Origin: Pleurotus ostreatus/Saccharomyces cerevisiae fusant
Lineage: Eukaryota > Opisthokonta
Assembly: GCA_024196135.1 (NCBI GenBank)
Contig: JAMQCK010000039.1
Location: forward strand, 1 to 64,000
DNA: 64,000 nt
Reading direction: 5' to 3'
Each line of letters starts with the position of its first letter. Position 1 is the first letter of the stretch. Position numbers and translations under genes: made by a program. Below the pieces are notes generated by a model. The model saw only the letters and a list, made by a program, of their open reading frames with translations, was not told where the DNA came from and ran no database searches. Positions 1 through 11,763 of this stretch are shown one piece after another.

Positions 1-293
1 CCATTGAAACATGCCCCTCGCTATAGTAACACCTTCTCTATATTGTGAAGCCCAGGAACAGGTGCACGTGTCCTCTTAATTATTTGTGGACAGACTTGTA
101 GGTCCATGCTTGACCATGCGAGCACGATGTTACCTGCTGTGCGCATCGTAAAGGTCGTCATGAGCACTTGGATGTGAGAATGGGTCATTTTGAAGCAAAG
201 AACTCCTTTGAAAACAAGCTGATAGATATATAAAAGGCCCGAAGCCCCCTAATTCTTATGGGGTTTTCGCCTCAGAGGCCATGCCCTATGCGT

Positions 294-390
294 TATAAGG
301 GGATTATGCCTTCTCCGCGCCCACCGACCCTGTGCCGCCTTAATTTCTATGCCCTCTAAGGGGTTATGCCTTACAAAGGGCATGCCTTAA
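294..390. repeat. short dispersed motif TAAGGGG(A)TTATGCCTT, two copies plus inverted pieces
   Basis: The strings ATAAGGGGATTATGCCTT (294-311) and CTAAGGGGTTATGCCTTA (356-373) are near-identical direct copies about 62 bp apart. They are followed by GGGCATGCCTTAAG, which partly repeats the motif in inverted orientation. An imperfect relative, TCTTATGGGG, lies near 255. No gene is attached. The meaning is unknown; it could be a terminal-repeat or satellite remnant. Confidence 0.4.
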
Positions 391-1296
391 GAGGGGTTCG
401 ACTGTAGCTGTGTTCGAGGGGAATCTTTCGCGAGGTGTCTCATGAAAGATAGAGGGGTGCACGCTCTAGATGTAGATGGTAATGGCAGGAGAGACTGCCG
501 GTAATCGGGTATGTAGATGGAGGTGCGGTGCACGGACTACTTTGTATCCATAGTGCATGCTTTGTAGATATGCGTTCAAGAGGCTTCCTGTGTCGTGACT
601 GTCGTGAAAAACGCATCAGGGACTCCGAGCTTGCGAGGGAGTGAAAGGCATCAGAGTTTCACTAACCCACGAGGGATAAGTCGACCTGCTTGGCCGACCA
701 AACAAGTACAAAAAGACGTTTCCCGGAAAAATATGTGGGCGTCAGCAAACGCGCACGCGTCACCCTCTGTGGCTCGCCCACTCTTACAACTACCTACATG
801 GACTCGCGCACATGCCACCACTTTCGCATCAGTGCTCAATGCTGCTCACTTGGTTCAAGCGAGCACTCCGTGACTTGCCACCACATATGTTATAGGTCAT
901 GTCTGTGCGTCTGTCGTGGTCTTCTATACTGAGAGATTGTATCGGAGGACAACCTCTGTAGCCACGACTCGCATGCAGGACAAGGACATAATCCATGGAC
1001 TGAACACGTGTACCACAATCGATACACGAAAGGAACATCTCTAGATCAGCTGTATTATATCCAAGCTATACGCTATCTACCCACACAAACCTCAAGCAAA
1101 ATGCGAACAGAAGATCGTAGGATGCATCAAGAATGCACAGGGTCCCAAATATTAGCCGTACTGTCGACCGCGCATCTGTCCGTCCACTGAGCATACGCCC
1201 AGCTACCAGGAAGACGCCGAAATCGACGCTGTACCGAAAGGCGGGCCACCTCTGCCGCTCAGCGACATCAACGGCGACCCGCAATCAGCATAGCAA

Positions 1297-1690
1297 TGGA
1301 CGTAGCACCCACCCTGCGTTTTAATGACCGGTGCTCCCAGCAACCTCCAGCCGAACTACGGCCTTCGTCGACTGCCGGGCAAGTCCTAGCCACGTCCGCG
1401 CAGGGCCCGGAAAGATGGGTCTCGCGAGCGCTGAATAAACTGCCTATTCGACAGTCCACGCAACGCCCGCATCGACGACCCGTCCGTCAGACATCTCGGA
1501 GAGGACCCCCAGATTTAAGTTTACTGGTCAACGAAGACATGCAGCAAGCTGCCAAGGGGCGTAAGAAACTGCGCCCTCCGCCCTGCGCCCAGTGGCGTAG
1601 CAAGCTGCACATCTTCGCCCGATGGGTGGCTCGTCCGAGACGGGAGGCCAACAGTGGCGACGTCTGACCCCAGTTGGGTGCTGCCTCCGA
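1297..1690. repeat. imperfect direct repeat, copy A
   Basis: This stretch aligns in the same orientation with 2157-2490. Shared landmarks in the same order include a CTCCCAGCAACCTCC block, CCTAGCCAC, GGGCCCGGAAAG, CGAGCGCTG, CAACGCCCG, CGTCAGAC, CGATGGGTG/AGATGGGTG and GTCTGACCCC/GTCTGACACC with GTTGGG. Identity by eye is roughly 70-75 percent with indels. It is an old duplication of a non-coding or decayed unit of about 0.35 kb, spaced about 860 bp apart. Function is unknown. Confidence 0.6.
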
Positions 1691-1838
1691 CGGCAGGCGC
1701 TCAGAAGAGCACCGAGCAAGTCCGAGAAGGACCGCAAAGCAAGCCCACTAAGGACTGCGAAAGGTTCCAAACATTTGCCGTCGTGTCGACGGGCGCAGAG
1801 AAGGCAGACAGACGCGGAACCGTTCGCTGGACACACAT

Positions 1839-1940
1839 AGAAGTGTATGAACACCCCCATAGGAGTGTGCAAACACCCGAAGGAGTGTACGAACACCCCG
1901 GGGGATGTACGAGCACCCCCAAGAGTGTACAGCTACTAGG
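1839..1940. repeat. 20-bp tandem minisatellite, about 4.5 copies
   Basis: Successive units AGGAGTGTGCAAACACCCGA (1861-1880), AGGAGTGTACGAACACCCCG (1881-1900) and GGGGATGTACGAGCACCCCC (1901-1920) repeat with exact 20-bp periodicity. They are flanked by degenerate units at 1839-1860 and 1921-1940. Each unit contains a small inverted repeat (GTGT...ACAC). The array lies between the two copies of the larger direct repeat. There are no spacers, so it is not a CRISPR-like array. Confidence 0.75.
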
Positions 1941-2156
1941 ACGCGCCCGAAGCCCACGCCACACACCGTCAACGCTCAAGACGTCCGCCACCTCCATTGT
2001 TCGTCCGAAGAACAACGATTTCGACGGCAGCGAACGTCCTGAGCAAGGAGCGAACGCTTGAGCACACCCACCAGGCTGTCTTCGAGCGAAAACAGCGCAT
2101 AGCTGTCGTCAAACGAAGCCAACGCCCAGCTTCGGTGACAAAGCGCCCGCCCGCAT

Positions 2157-2490
2157 TGGACACAGAGCCCACCCATCACTTCAGTAGCCGGTACTCCCAG
2201 CAACCTCCTGCCGCATTACACGACCGTCGTCGGCTACCAAGAGGCCTAGCCACATTCGCGATGGGCCCGGAAAGCCAGGTCTCACGAGCGCTGGACGAGC
2301 TGCCTAGACGGCAGCCCGCGCAACGCCCGCGACGACGACCTGTCTGTCAGACGTTTCGAAGCCATCTTCCAAAATCATACATTGAGCGAGGATGCGCAGT
2401 AAACTGCACACCCCCACCAGATGGGTGATTCGTCTGAGAAACGAGGAGCCTTGCGGCGCCGTCTGACACCGGTTGGGCGCTGTGGTCGCG
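2157..2490. repeat. imperfect direct repeat, copy B
   Basis: This is the partner of the unit at 1297-1690 in the same orientation. It is slightly shorter because of deletions in its central part. Neither copy keeps a long open frame shared with the other, so the duplicated unit was probably non-coding or is long dead. Confidence 0.6.
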
Positions 2491-3177
2491 ACGAACGATT
2501 ATCCAAGGGCTTGAGGGCTGAAGAAAAGGAGTGCCTCGACCTGCCCTCATGCAGCCCTTTTATACGCCAGCTCCCGGATCACGGATCAGAGGTCTATGTT
2601 TCCTCATGATCCCATTGTCGTCCGCGAGCGCTCACGTTGCCGCCTCGTTGCAATCGTGGCGGACCTCCGTAAAGATGCTCAGAGGTCTATCTGCGAATCA
2701 CAGGACAATCTTCACCACAGCAGGTATGAGCGTCGCGTCTATGACTTGACTCGCCCTCATCGCCATGAATGGTCCAGTACGTCGCGTACTGCTTCACGAA
2801 CACGAGGTGATGACGAACTCATCCAGAACAGCTTTCAGCATGTGGAGAACCGACCCTTTTTTGACCCGGCCTCGTGCTCTGGGGCAACATAGCACTCGAG
2901 AACACATCAAAGCCCGGTTCAAATCCCTACACGAGGCCCGAAGAACCTTCATCGCCCGACATGAGCGACACAGTTGCGTGTACTTCTCAAGGTCAAAGAC
3001 GAGTGCCGCCATGCACTTCAATTCATGAGAAGGCGCTTAACGCGCCGCAGCTGACTTCAGGTCAAAAACATAGACCATCTGGTTTTTGACCTGTTGCTAC
3101 GCGTACTTAATGGGATCGACTGCCAGCTATGAGCAGTATCATCCCATCGAATTTCTTGAACAGACACCAGCTACATA

Positions 3178-4149
3178 ATGTTCAGCATCAAGACGATCAG
3201 GCGGAAAGCGTCCAAGGCGTCGTTGAAGCAGTGCGTTTTCTACTATCTGTGCTCGCCAACATGATACTCACTACTATAACCTACTAGGCGTAATCCTCGC
3301 ACGGCTGCGGTCCCCAGCACAGAAGACAGCCGGAATCGTCATCAGGGTAAGTGCATTCTTTGGTGCGCAGCGATGACTGTATGTTGACAAATGGGGCCTT
3401 CAGAGCGGCTCGAGTGACGGCTAGCGTTTGGCGTGCCTCCTCAGTTCCCTGAAGCTGGCACACTCGTAAAGGAGAAATCCATGAGCCAGCTCGTCACAAT
3501 CATGCGCAACTTCGAGGCGCGAGAGGATGAGCGGTGGTATTGGATCAGGGCTATGGATGTCTTCGCCGCCTCGGACACCTCCTTCCTCCGCGAGGGCCCC
3601 ATCATCGCGTCGCGACTCGTATCCCTCACCCTCACCGCGAATGTCATCAAGGCGAAGACCCAGCAGCAGCTCGCAGCGCTCGCCGCGAAGCTGGTCACCC
3701 CTCATCTCAACGAGCTGAAGATCCTACGGCCCGTCCCATCGGCGAAAGACTACGAGCGCAGCATGTTCGACTTCCTCGAGGCGACCAAGTCGCTCCAGCA
3801 CGTCACCATCTGCTGGTCCTTCGTCTACAAGGCCGGGCTCCGCCAGTACCTGCAGTCAGACGCAGCCAAGAACCTCGTATCCCTCCGCTTGGAGGCCTCG
3901 GGCACCTCCAAGATCACCGACGCGCTCTGGCGCGGCCTCTGCGGAGAGCAGCACAACCTCCCGGAACTACAGCAGCTGACTCTGCGCAAGATCCCGGACT
4001 TGACGCCCAAGGCGTTGTGGTGCATCCTTCGCACTCGTCATGCGTCCGGCTGCACTCGCCCGCTCCTCGTGGAATGGGAGGGCTGCGAGATCCCTCCTAG
4101 CATTGCGAATGAGGCTCGTGAGCTAGAGATCTATATCGAAAAGTACTAG
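3178..4149 (+). CDS. F-box/LRR-like protein (no F-box visible), 278 aa
   Basis: The model has three exons, 3178-3230, 3288-3346 and 3425-4149 (837 nt), whose phases match at both junctions (donors GTGCGT and GTAAGT). The short basic N-terminus MFSIKTIRRKASKASLK leads into a region with leucine-rich-like periodicity, for example SLRLEASGTSKITDALW and ELQQLTLRKIPDLTPKALW. This resembles the C-terminal LRR part of the very large F-box-like families of agaricomycetes, but I see no F-box. The upstream exons are inferred: reading from the long exon alone, the first ATG is at 3481. It could be a truncated family member or an orphan. Function is unknown, possibly substrate recognition for ubiquitin ligases if it works with a partner. 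Confidence 0.6.
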
Positions 4150-4548
4150 TTTCTTTTCGGCGCGCTGACATGGACAGTCTACAGTTTTACCATAGGCCTA
4201 CTTATAATTTCTCGTTACTCTATGATACCCATTTCGCGCTGTACAGTTGTTGTCCTACATGCACACATACGCTACTTGTCTTCCTCAATTACCGACTCCA
4301 TATGCCCTACCCTATGCATCATTTCTCAATTTACTTCGTGAACAGAACCGTTGGACATGTTCATCTAGGACTGCAATCGCATTGAAACATTAGAGAAATT
4401 CTCCTTCTACGTCTGGCCACGAGCACCAGGAAACATATCGACAAGACCACCATCGTCAAAAACCCCTTTTCTACCCTCGACTACCCCGTCCTTATAAGAC
4501 AACAAAAAACTTCGCCCAACATGCACCACTTGTCCTTCGTTGACTAGT
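4150..4548. other. intergenic, convergent 3' ends
   Basis: This stretch holds the 3' flank of the LRR-like gene and the 3' flank of the permease on the opposite strand. It is relatively AT-rich. No further gene or RNA was recognised. Confidence 0.6.
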
Positions 4549-6762
4549 TCACTGCTCGTCCTCCCTCGCAGCGTCCGCCTCGGCCATTGCCTTGATAACG
4601 GCCTCGCGGCGCAACCACTTGTGCTCGGGGATGAAGTACCAGCTGAGAATGCCGAAGATGGTGACGGAGCCGAAGATCACGCAGGCAAAGTTGAACGACT
4701 CGGCATCCGTGACGGGGAAGTAGAAGGGCGAGATGTCGACCTGAGTGCAGCACTTTAGCCAAAACTCCGAACGAGCACGCAAAAGAGAAACTCACCGAGA
4801 ACAAGATACAGTTGAACACAAACGCGATCAGGTAAAACGGCTTCGACCACCTCCCCAGGTTGAAGTACGAGTTCTGGAACGCATTCGGCGTCATCGTAAG
4901 GCGCAGCACCGCGATCAGCGCATACGCCGCAATCGTCGGGATCGCCCCCGCCGACACCAAGCTCGTGAACGCGACCTGGCTCGGCAGGATCACGCACAGC
5001 AGCAGGGCGCCGAAGATATACATCACCGTCACCGCGTTCTTCGGCTGCCCGGCCTCGTTCACGCTCCCGATCGTCTTCGACATCGGCAGCACGCCGTCGC
5101 GCGCGACGGCGAAGACGAGGCGCGACGCGGCGACGATGGCGATGCTGGTGTTGAGGATGAGGCCGATGACGGCGAGGATGGTCATGAAGGTCGCGCCGCC
5201 GCGGCCGAGGGCCATGGCGTAGATCTCGACGAAGGGCTGCGGGGCGGCGAGCGCGAATAGCGTGTCGAGGTCGGGCGTGCAGAAGAGGAAGAGGATGGTC
5301 GTGACAAAGCCGAGGATGCCGGTGGCGATGCAACTGTAGAGAATACCCTTGCCGGCGACGACGCTGAGCAGAAGGTGAGTTCATTTACTAAGTTTAGATA
5401 CCGACAATCAACTACCTTGCGTTCTTGGTCTCTTCGGCAATGTGGCCGGACGCGTCAAAGCCCGTGAGCGTACCACCGGTGAACAGGAAGCACAGGATCC
5501 AGTTCCAGCCAGACGGTGCGCCAGTCCCGTTGTCTGAAGTAAATGTCAGTCCCGACGCTTGTCCCTCATTCTTTGATCTACTCACAGACTTGCGTGAAAA
5601 CATCCTCCGCAGACCGGAAGCCATACGTCCTCGAGACGCCAATCGGCAGCCAGATAACGCAAAGCAGGAAGTCGACCATCATCAGCAAGGCGCTGAACTT
5701 GAAGACGGCCGAGTAAAGGCGCGGCGGAAGGTAGTTGATGGCGATGGAAATCAGGGGCAGGCCTTCCGAGACGATCCAGATGAGCGCGCGCCACCTGGGG
5801 TTCGCATAGTCCATGCCACCCGGGTAGTCCACCTCGTAGACGACGAGGAGAGACAGGATGTAGTTGGCCGTACCCTGGAGATAGCTCAGCGATGTTCGTT
5901 GCATTTACAGGGGAGTGCATACCTGGCAGTTGCTAGCCACGAAGGTCATCCATGCCGTGGTGGACCACCAAGCCACGACGAAGCCGAAAAAGCGCGCGTA
6001 TTTGGGGCCAGCGCTCTCAGCCGCCCAGATGTAGATCGAACCGCTCAGGGGGAGAGCAGAGCAGATCTCAGCGAGGACGGCGGCGGTGATGGTCATGCAC
6101 ACAATGGCGATGATGTAGGTGGACCAAACGGCCGCAGGCCCACCGGCGAGCAGTCCCAGGAAGAGGGCACCGCTGGACGATTTGTCAGTCACCTCGAATT
6201 CGAAAAAAGAAGTTATGGGGACGTACCGAACACCTCCAATAAAGTTCAGCGAGCAGAAGCTTGCCGCGAAGCTCTCGATAAGGTGCCAGGTCCGATGCAG
6301 TTGCTGTATACATCGAGTCAGATACGCCTCGCGCACGTCAGCCCTCTCCCCCTAACTCACCTGCTTGTACCCTAAATTTTGCTACAGAAAACGTCAGCAC
6401 TTCTGCCGCGGGCCCCCTTCAGGGGCGGTGAGAAAGATGGCGACACTGGGGGCTTCCCTCCGCGAGTGTGAGCTACACAGGTTCGAGCGGTATGATCTCA
6501 ATCCCCTCTGGCGACGGCCACCCTAGGGGGCCCCGACCGGCCAGAGGAGATACCCGCAGCCCTCATCCAGTGATAATGTGCCACTGAATTGAAAGTAATA
6601 CCATAGCGCTGCCATCACACGCGAATTTTGGTGCGCCGCCCAGGGTTACGCCGCGGGGCGCTTCACCAGCTGGAGTTCATCCTGGTCGATGGTGCGGACG
6701 ACCTCGGCGTCGGAGGCCGGGTCCTTGTCGATGCCGCTTTTGACGGAGGAGGAAGGGGACAT
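4549..6762 (-). CDS. APC-superfamily amino-acid/GABA/choline-type permease, 536 aa
   Basis: The model has eight exons on the minus strand: 6667-6762, 6361-6381 (21 nt), 6227-6303, 6172-5923, 5874-5586, 5533-5416, 5363-4796 and 4740-4549 (1611 nt). The N-terminus is soluble and acidic (MSPSSSVKSGIDKDP...). It is followed by the family signature LGYKQ, ESFAASFCSLNFIGG and LFLGLLAGGPAAVWS, typical of the fungal Uga4/Hnm1 branch of the amino acid-choline transporter family, then about 12 hydrophobic segments. The acidic soluble tail ends AREDEQ. It should be a plasma- or vacuolar-membrane proton symporter; the substrate (GABA, choline, other amino acids) cannot be read from sequence. The first intron (6382-6666, 285 nt) is several times longer than the others, and the first junction was chosen because it keeps LGYKQ in frame. 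Confidence 0.9.
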
Positions 6763-7199
6763 CTTGCTTGAGTCTGAGATGATGGGGGAAGGAGGGAACT
6801 CGTCAAATGATGCGCCCGGTCTAGTCGGCTTTTGTACTTTTCGGGCGCGATCATGATCGATCACCCACGGACCGCCCGCCACGGCGGAGTCAGGCCTGGT
6901 GCTGCGTCTGTGCCTGGCCTGCTCAACGTTCAGCGTGTCCGCCAGATGGATGTTGACATCTGGACTAAAGGAGCGCGAAATGCGATAAATCCAGAACAAT
7001 GGCAAGGTACAGCCAATGGGTACGTAGGGCGGCTAGAAGGCGAGGTGGAGGTCGAAGTGAATGGGGGAATTATGAAGGAAGCCCTTCGGCAACTCAAACT
7101 CAACAGGATCGTCAGGAAGCAGTGTGTTCTTACATACAACAGGGTGCGATAGAATATCCGTGTTTACATGCGAGTGAAGTACAGGACGCAAGGAATGCC
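6763..7199. other. intergenic: permease promoter and eIF5B 3' flank
   Basis: No gene is visible. The permease start (minus strand, 6762) faces the 3' end of eIF5B, so this stretch must hold the permease promoter and the eIF5B terminator/polyA region. Confidence 0.6.
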
Positions 7200-10100
7200 T
7201 TACGAGATGTTGAAGCGCTGCGAGATAGATGATCAGTACTAAGAGACACCACCTACGCAAGAGAGCACCACATACCGGCTTCAGTGCCTTTATCAACAAC
7301 CACTCCTCGGTCGAGACGTCAGCCTTGAAGTTATTCTGCACCATCGTATAAGCATCAAGCGCCACATCAAGATACGCAAGCTACGCACCTTCAGTACGTC
7401 AATGCTAGACCGGGTGATATGGCTGAGGAGCTCGTCCTTCTCGTCGAAGTGGCGACCGAACATCTTCGCGGACTGGTACACAGCGTGCTCGATCTTGACG
7501 GCGACACCACCACCGGCCTGGCTCTTCTTAACAATCTACGAAGACGATTAGCATTCGCCAGTCTCACAAAAGCAGTGAAACCTACATCAAAGTTCTTGTG
7601 GTTGATCTCCAAGGACGTGCTGGGAATAGCATGTCAGTAAGGTAATGAGGTAAATTCCAGTCTACGCACATCTTGCCAAGGTCGATGATCTCGCGCTTCC
7701 CAGTCGCTGGGTCGGTCTTGACCACCGCCAACGGTGTACCGACACGCAATGTACCATCGAGGATATCCACACCAACGATGATGGGATCACGTTTACAGAA
7801 GCAGGCGATGATCTTGAGTCGACACGGCCAAACGGCCTGCGGTGCCGCGTCTCGCCTCTTCGCCTCGACAATCTCGTTGTTGTACGCCGTGAAGGCGTCG
7901 AACAAGTGGTAGATGATGTCCGCTGTAGACAAGCGTAAGCCATCGAAGATATTCGCGAGAGATCATATCCAACTCACCCTTGAACAGCCGAATCCCCATC
8001 TCCTCCGCCATTCTCTCTGCATCCTTATCCACCGGCACATCGAAGCACAAAATACACGCCAGCTCCTTCGCCTTCTCCAACATCGTCGCCGAGCGCATAA
8101 CATCGCGCTTGTGCACGGGCCCAATATTGATGCCAGACACCGGAATCTTGCTGACCTTGAGGAAGTCGAGCAACGCCTCGAGCGAGCCGAGCGTGCTCGC
8201 CTGCACGCACACGCCGCGGCCGGACTTATCGATGCTGTTGAGGAGGGAGGTGAGGTCGGACATAACCTCGTCCCGCAGGTCGTCCTCATCGTCGTCGGGG
8301 CCGCACACGAGCAGGCGCGAACCGGCGATCGCCTTATCGAGATCGGGCGCGGTGATCTTCACACCGAGGGCGGCCTTGACCTCCTTATGATGAACGTAGG
8401 CGGACTGAAAATGGTCAGCCTCACGTCACAGACACTTGTTGCCCACACCGACATACCTTGATACGCAACTCCCTCAACGGCTGCGGCGTCAACAACGCTC
8501 GAATCTGCGTCACAATCGGCCCATTCAAACCGCACACCACAATCTTATCGCCCTCCCTCAAGATCCCATTGCTCAACACCACATCAATCGTCGTCCCCAG
8601 GCCCTCAATCACCTTCACCTCCAGCACCGTGCACTCCAGCTCCGACAGGTACATCAGCCGGTCGCTCATGCGCTCCTGCGTGAGGCGGATGAGGAGCATG
8701 ATCATGTCGGGCACGCCCTCGCCCGTGATGGCAGAGGTAGGCACAAGGGAGACGTTGCGCGCGAAGTTCTTGTTGTCGTAGTAGAGGACGGCGTTGAGAC
8801 CCTGCTCGGCGAACTCGACGATGGTCTTCTGGACGCGGTCCTCGAATTCGCGCTGGACGGCGCGGGACTGTTTCGCGAGGGACTCCTGGAAGGCGCCGTC
8901 GGGGGTCGCTTGCCAGCCGTACATACGGTCGATCTTGTTCAGCGCGACGATGAATGGCGTCTTCCTGTCCCTGAGCAAACGGAGCGACTCGAGCGTCTGC
9001 GGCTCAAGACCGTGCTGGTGAAGGATTAGCTGTTGAACTTCGTGTTCACACTGGTGCAGCTTACCATGATGTCGACCACCAGAATGGCGATGTTGCACAG
9101 TGAGCTACCACGCGACCGCAAGTTCGTGAACGACTCGTGTCCAGGCGTGTCGATGATAAGCAACCCCGGCACCTTGTACTCGAAGCTGCCGTCCTGCAAA
9201 ACCCATAAGCTTCGCATCCCACCACACCCAAACCCAACCCACCTTATTCAACACCGCCGTCTTCGTCTTAATCGCATCCACCGGGAAGTACGTCGCCCCA
9301 ATCTGCTGCGTAATACCCCCCGCCTCCCCCTCCTGCACATTCGTCTGCCGGATCTTATCCAGCAGCTTCGTCTTCCCCGTATCGACGTGCCCCAAGATAC
9401 AGCAAATCGGACTCCGCAGATCGTCCTTGTTGCGCGCGGCGAGCGCCTCCTCGTGCGCCTTCGCCCGGCGCGCGGCGGCCTCCGCCTTGCGCTGCGCGGC
9501 CATCTTCTGCGCCTTCGTGAGCTCCTCGTCGGAGTCGTCAGAGTCAGAGTCGGAATCCTCAGAGTCGTCGGAGTCGGAGTCTTCCTCGGACGAGTCCTCG
9601 TCGGAGGATTCTTCTTCTGAAGACTCTTCCTCCTCGGCGGCAGGCTTCTTGGCTGGTGTGCCCTTCACCGCAGGCTTCGCAGCGGCTGGAGGTGGGGATG
9701 AGTGATTATCGTCGAGTACAGAAATGAGTATAGCTTACCAGGCTCAGCCTTCGCAGCCGCGGGAGCGGCTTTTGCAGGGGTTGCGCCCTTCGCAGGCGCA
9801 GGTGCCGCCTTCGCTGGCGCAGGAGCAGCCTTCGCAGGCTTCTTATCCTCCTCATCACTCGACGCGTCCCAATCATCCTTCACATCATCCGCCGCAGCCG
9901 CCGGCTTCTTCGCCTCATCATCACTCGACGCATCCCAGTCCGACTTCACGTCCTCCTCCTTCTCCTCCGCAGGCGCAGACACAGGTGCAGGAGAAGGCGA
10001 CGCTGGCGGCGGCGTGGCAGGCTTCGAGGACGGTGCTGCCGACGGCGTGTCTGGCCGGGACTCTGGTGCAGGGGACGCGCCCTTCGCCACCGGACCCTTC

Positions 10101-11555
10101 TTCTTTTTGCCGTAGACGGGCTTCTTGGTCTGCGCGCCCTGTTGAAGACCCTCGATCTGGACACCGGATGCGAGCAAGGCCTGCTTGCGACGCTCCGCGG
10201 CAGCCTTCTCTTCGCGCTGCTTTTTGGTGAGGAGACGGCCCTCCTTTTTGGCGAGCTCCTTCTTGGCCTGGAGAGTGATACATGGTCAGCCCCAGAAATC
10301 ATGCGCTGAATCGCAAAACATACCTTCTCCTTCTCCTTCCTCCGCTGCTTCTCCGCCTCCCGCTTCTCCTCCTCCTCCTGCAACCTCCTTTCCTCCTCCT
10401 CGATCCGCCGCCTCTCCTCCTCCTCCCGCTGCCGCGCCTCCTCCTCCAAGCGCTTCTTCTCCTCCATAATCGCCTTCAGCGCGCTCAGCCCCTTCTTCTT
10501 ACCACCAGCAGCGGGCGCAGGCGCCGGCTCCTCCTCCTTCTTGGCCGCCTTTTTCTTCTTTTTCTTCTTCTTGGAGTCCCCGCCGCCTCCGCCGCCCTCC
10601 TCATCGCCCTCTTCGTCGTCTGCGGCAGGAGCAGGGGCCGCGGCGTCCTCGGACTTGGAAGGCTCGGGAGCGGGAGCGGCATCGCCGCCAGCGGCTGCCT
10701 TCTTGGCTGCTGCTTGCGCCTTTTTCTTCGCCTGAGAGGAAGAAATGTAAGCAAGGGAGCAATGAAGAGTGAGATGACAGGCACCTTTTCCTTCTCCTTC
10801 TTCAGCTTCTCTTTCTCCTTCTTCGAGAGCACCTTCGGGCCTCCCTCGTCCGCGCCTTCGCCGTCCGCATCCTCGTCGGCCTTCGCAGGTGCCTCTGCGG
10901 CTGCTATAAGTCATTGTGAGCAACAAGATGACAAATCATCGCGCATAACGCACCTGCAGCTGGTGCCTCGCCCTCAGCCGGCTCCTCGTCCTCGTCCTTC
11001 GCGGCCTTGCCCTTCTTTTTCTTGTCCTTCTTCCCCTTTTTCTTATCCTTGACGGGCCCCCACTCCTCGTCCGCCAAGTCCTCGGCCGTGACCTCGACCG
11101 CACCCTTCGGGCCCGCCGCGTCACCGGCCTCGCCGTCCTCCGCGGGTGGCGCATCCTCGTCAAGGTCGGCAGCAGCAGCGCCTCCCTTCTTCTTCTTCTT
11201 GTCCTTCTTATCCTTCTTGCTGCTGGCTTTTATCGCGGACTATGTACATCGTCAGTACCCAGTCGTACCGCACCGCACCGATCACGCACCATAAGCCCGC
11301 CAAAGTCCTCCTCCTCCTCCGCGCCGGCCGCGCCGTCATCGAGCGCCGCAAACGCAGAGCCGCTCGCGCCCAGCTTCTGATCGGATCCATCGGCGTCATC
11401 GAACGCTACCGCGACGTTGTTCTGCTCGACGGACTCGCCGGCCTCGGCCCTATCCTCGCTTGTCAGCGCACATTCTACGCGTATTGTCGCCGGGCGCACC
11501 AGTAGTCATCGTCGGCGGCTTTCTTTCCCTTCTTTCCCTTGCTCTTGGGCGCCAT
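7200..11555 (-). CDS. FUN12: translation initiation factor eIF5B (IF2-type GTPase), 1211 aa
   Basis: The model has fifteen exons: 11555-11500, 11458-11290, 11239-10954, 10903-10785, 10731-10324, 10267-9739, 9685-9243, 9193-9065, 9014-8457, 8404-7978, 7922-7670, 7619-7586, 7535-7389, 7335-7276 and 7217-7200 (3636 nt). The N-terminal half (about 600 aa) is charged and low in complexity: Lys/Glu runs, Ala-Pro repeats, acidic Ser-Asp runs, and DWDASSDxE units at least twice. The GTPase core begins near residue 620 with GHVDTGK, followed by DTPGHE and NKID. Domains II-IV follow, ending KALKPRFNIS. This factor joins the 60S subunit to the 48S complex and positions initiator tRNA. Length is close to the human protein (about 1220 aa). 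Splice phases agree throughout; the first intron acceptor (AAG rather than the usual YAG) is the least certain junction. Confidence 0.96.
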
Positions 11556-11763
11556 GCTTGTCGCGAGTGAGGAGGTTCAGTAAGCAGTCAGTGACGCGCC
11601 GTCACAGTTCAGCTCGCCGGGCGACGTTCCGAGTCCGTCCCAAATATTTTGATCGGACTGATCACCGGGATTCGCACGCTTGGCCTTTCGAACATTGACA
11701 AGTTCGACTTGGACTTGACCGTCATCGCACATCTCATATTTCCCCCTCTGCAGCGCTACGAAG
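11556..11763. promoter_or_regulatory. divergent promoter eIF5B / Arl2
   Basis: Only 208 bp separate the two start codons, so core elements are shared. It contains the inverted repeat GTGACGCGCCGTCAC at 11591-11605 (arms GTGACG/CGTCAC around CGC). This is related to the 12-bp palindrome in two other divergent promoters of the window. Confidence 0.55.

Larger units (their letters stand above)
1..3177. other. gene-free, repeat-bearing left flank
   Basis: No convincing coding gene is visible. Open frames are short, overlap on both strands, and lack plausible splice partners or recognisable domains. The region differs from the rest of the window in carrying short repeated motifs near 294-373, a 20-bp minisatellite near 1839-1940 and an imperfect direct duplication (1297-1690 and 2157-2490). 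This looks like decayed repetitive or subtelomere-like intergenic DNA, or the remains of a transposon, but no reverse transcriptase, integrase or transposase motif could be read. Confidence 0.6.

Noticed and set aside
1839..1940. CRISPR-like array
   Set aside because: Units are contiguous without spacers, and the host is a eukaryote; it is a minisatellite.
2905..2935. tRNA-like B box (GGTTCAAATCC) in the left flank
   Set aside because: The flanking bases do not form the 5-bp T stem, and no A box or acceptor stem could be built in the 60 bp upstream.
10282..11052. 256-codon plus-strand frame opposite eIF5B
   Set aside because: It is antisense to Lys/Glu-rich eIF5B exons and gives the Leu/Pro-rich composition expected of their complement, with no domain.
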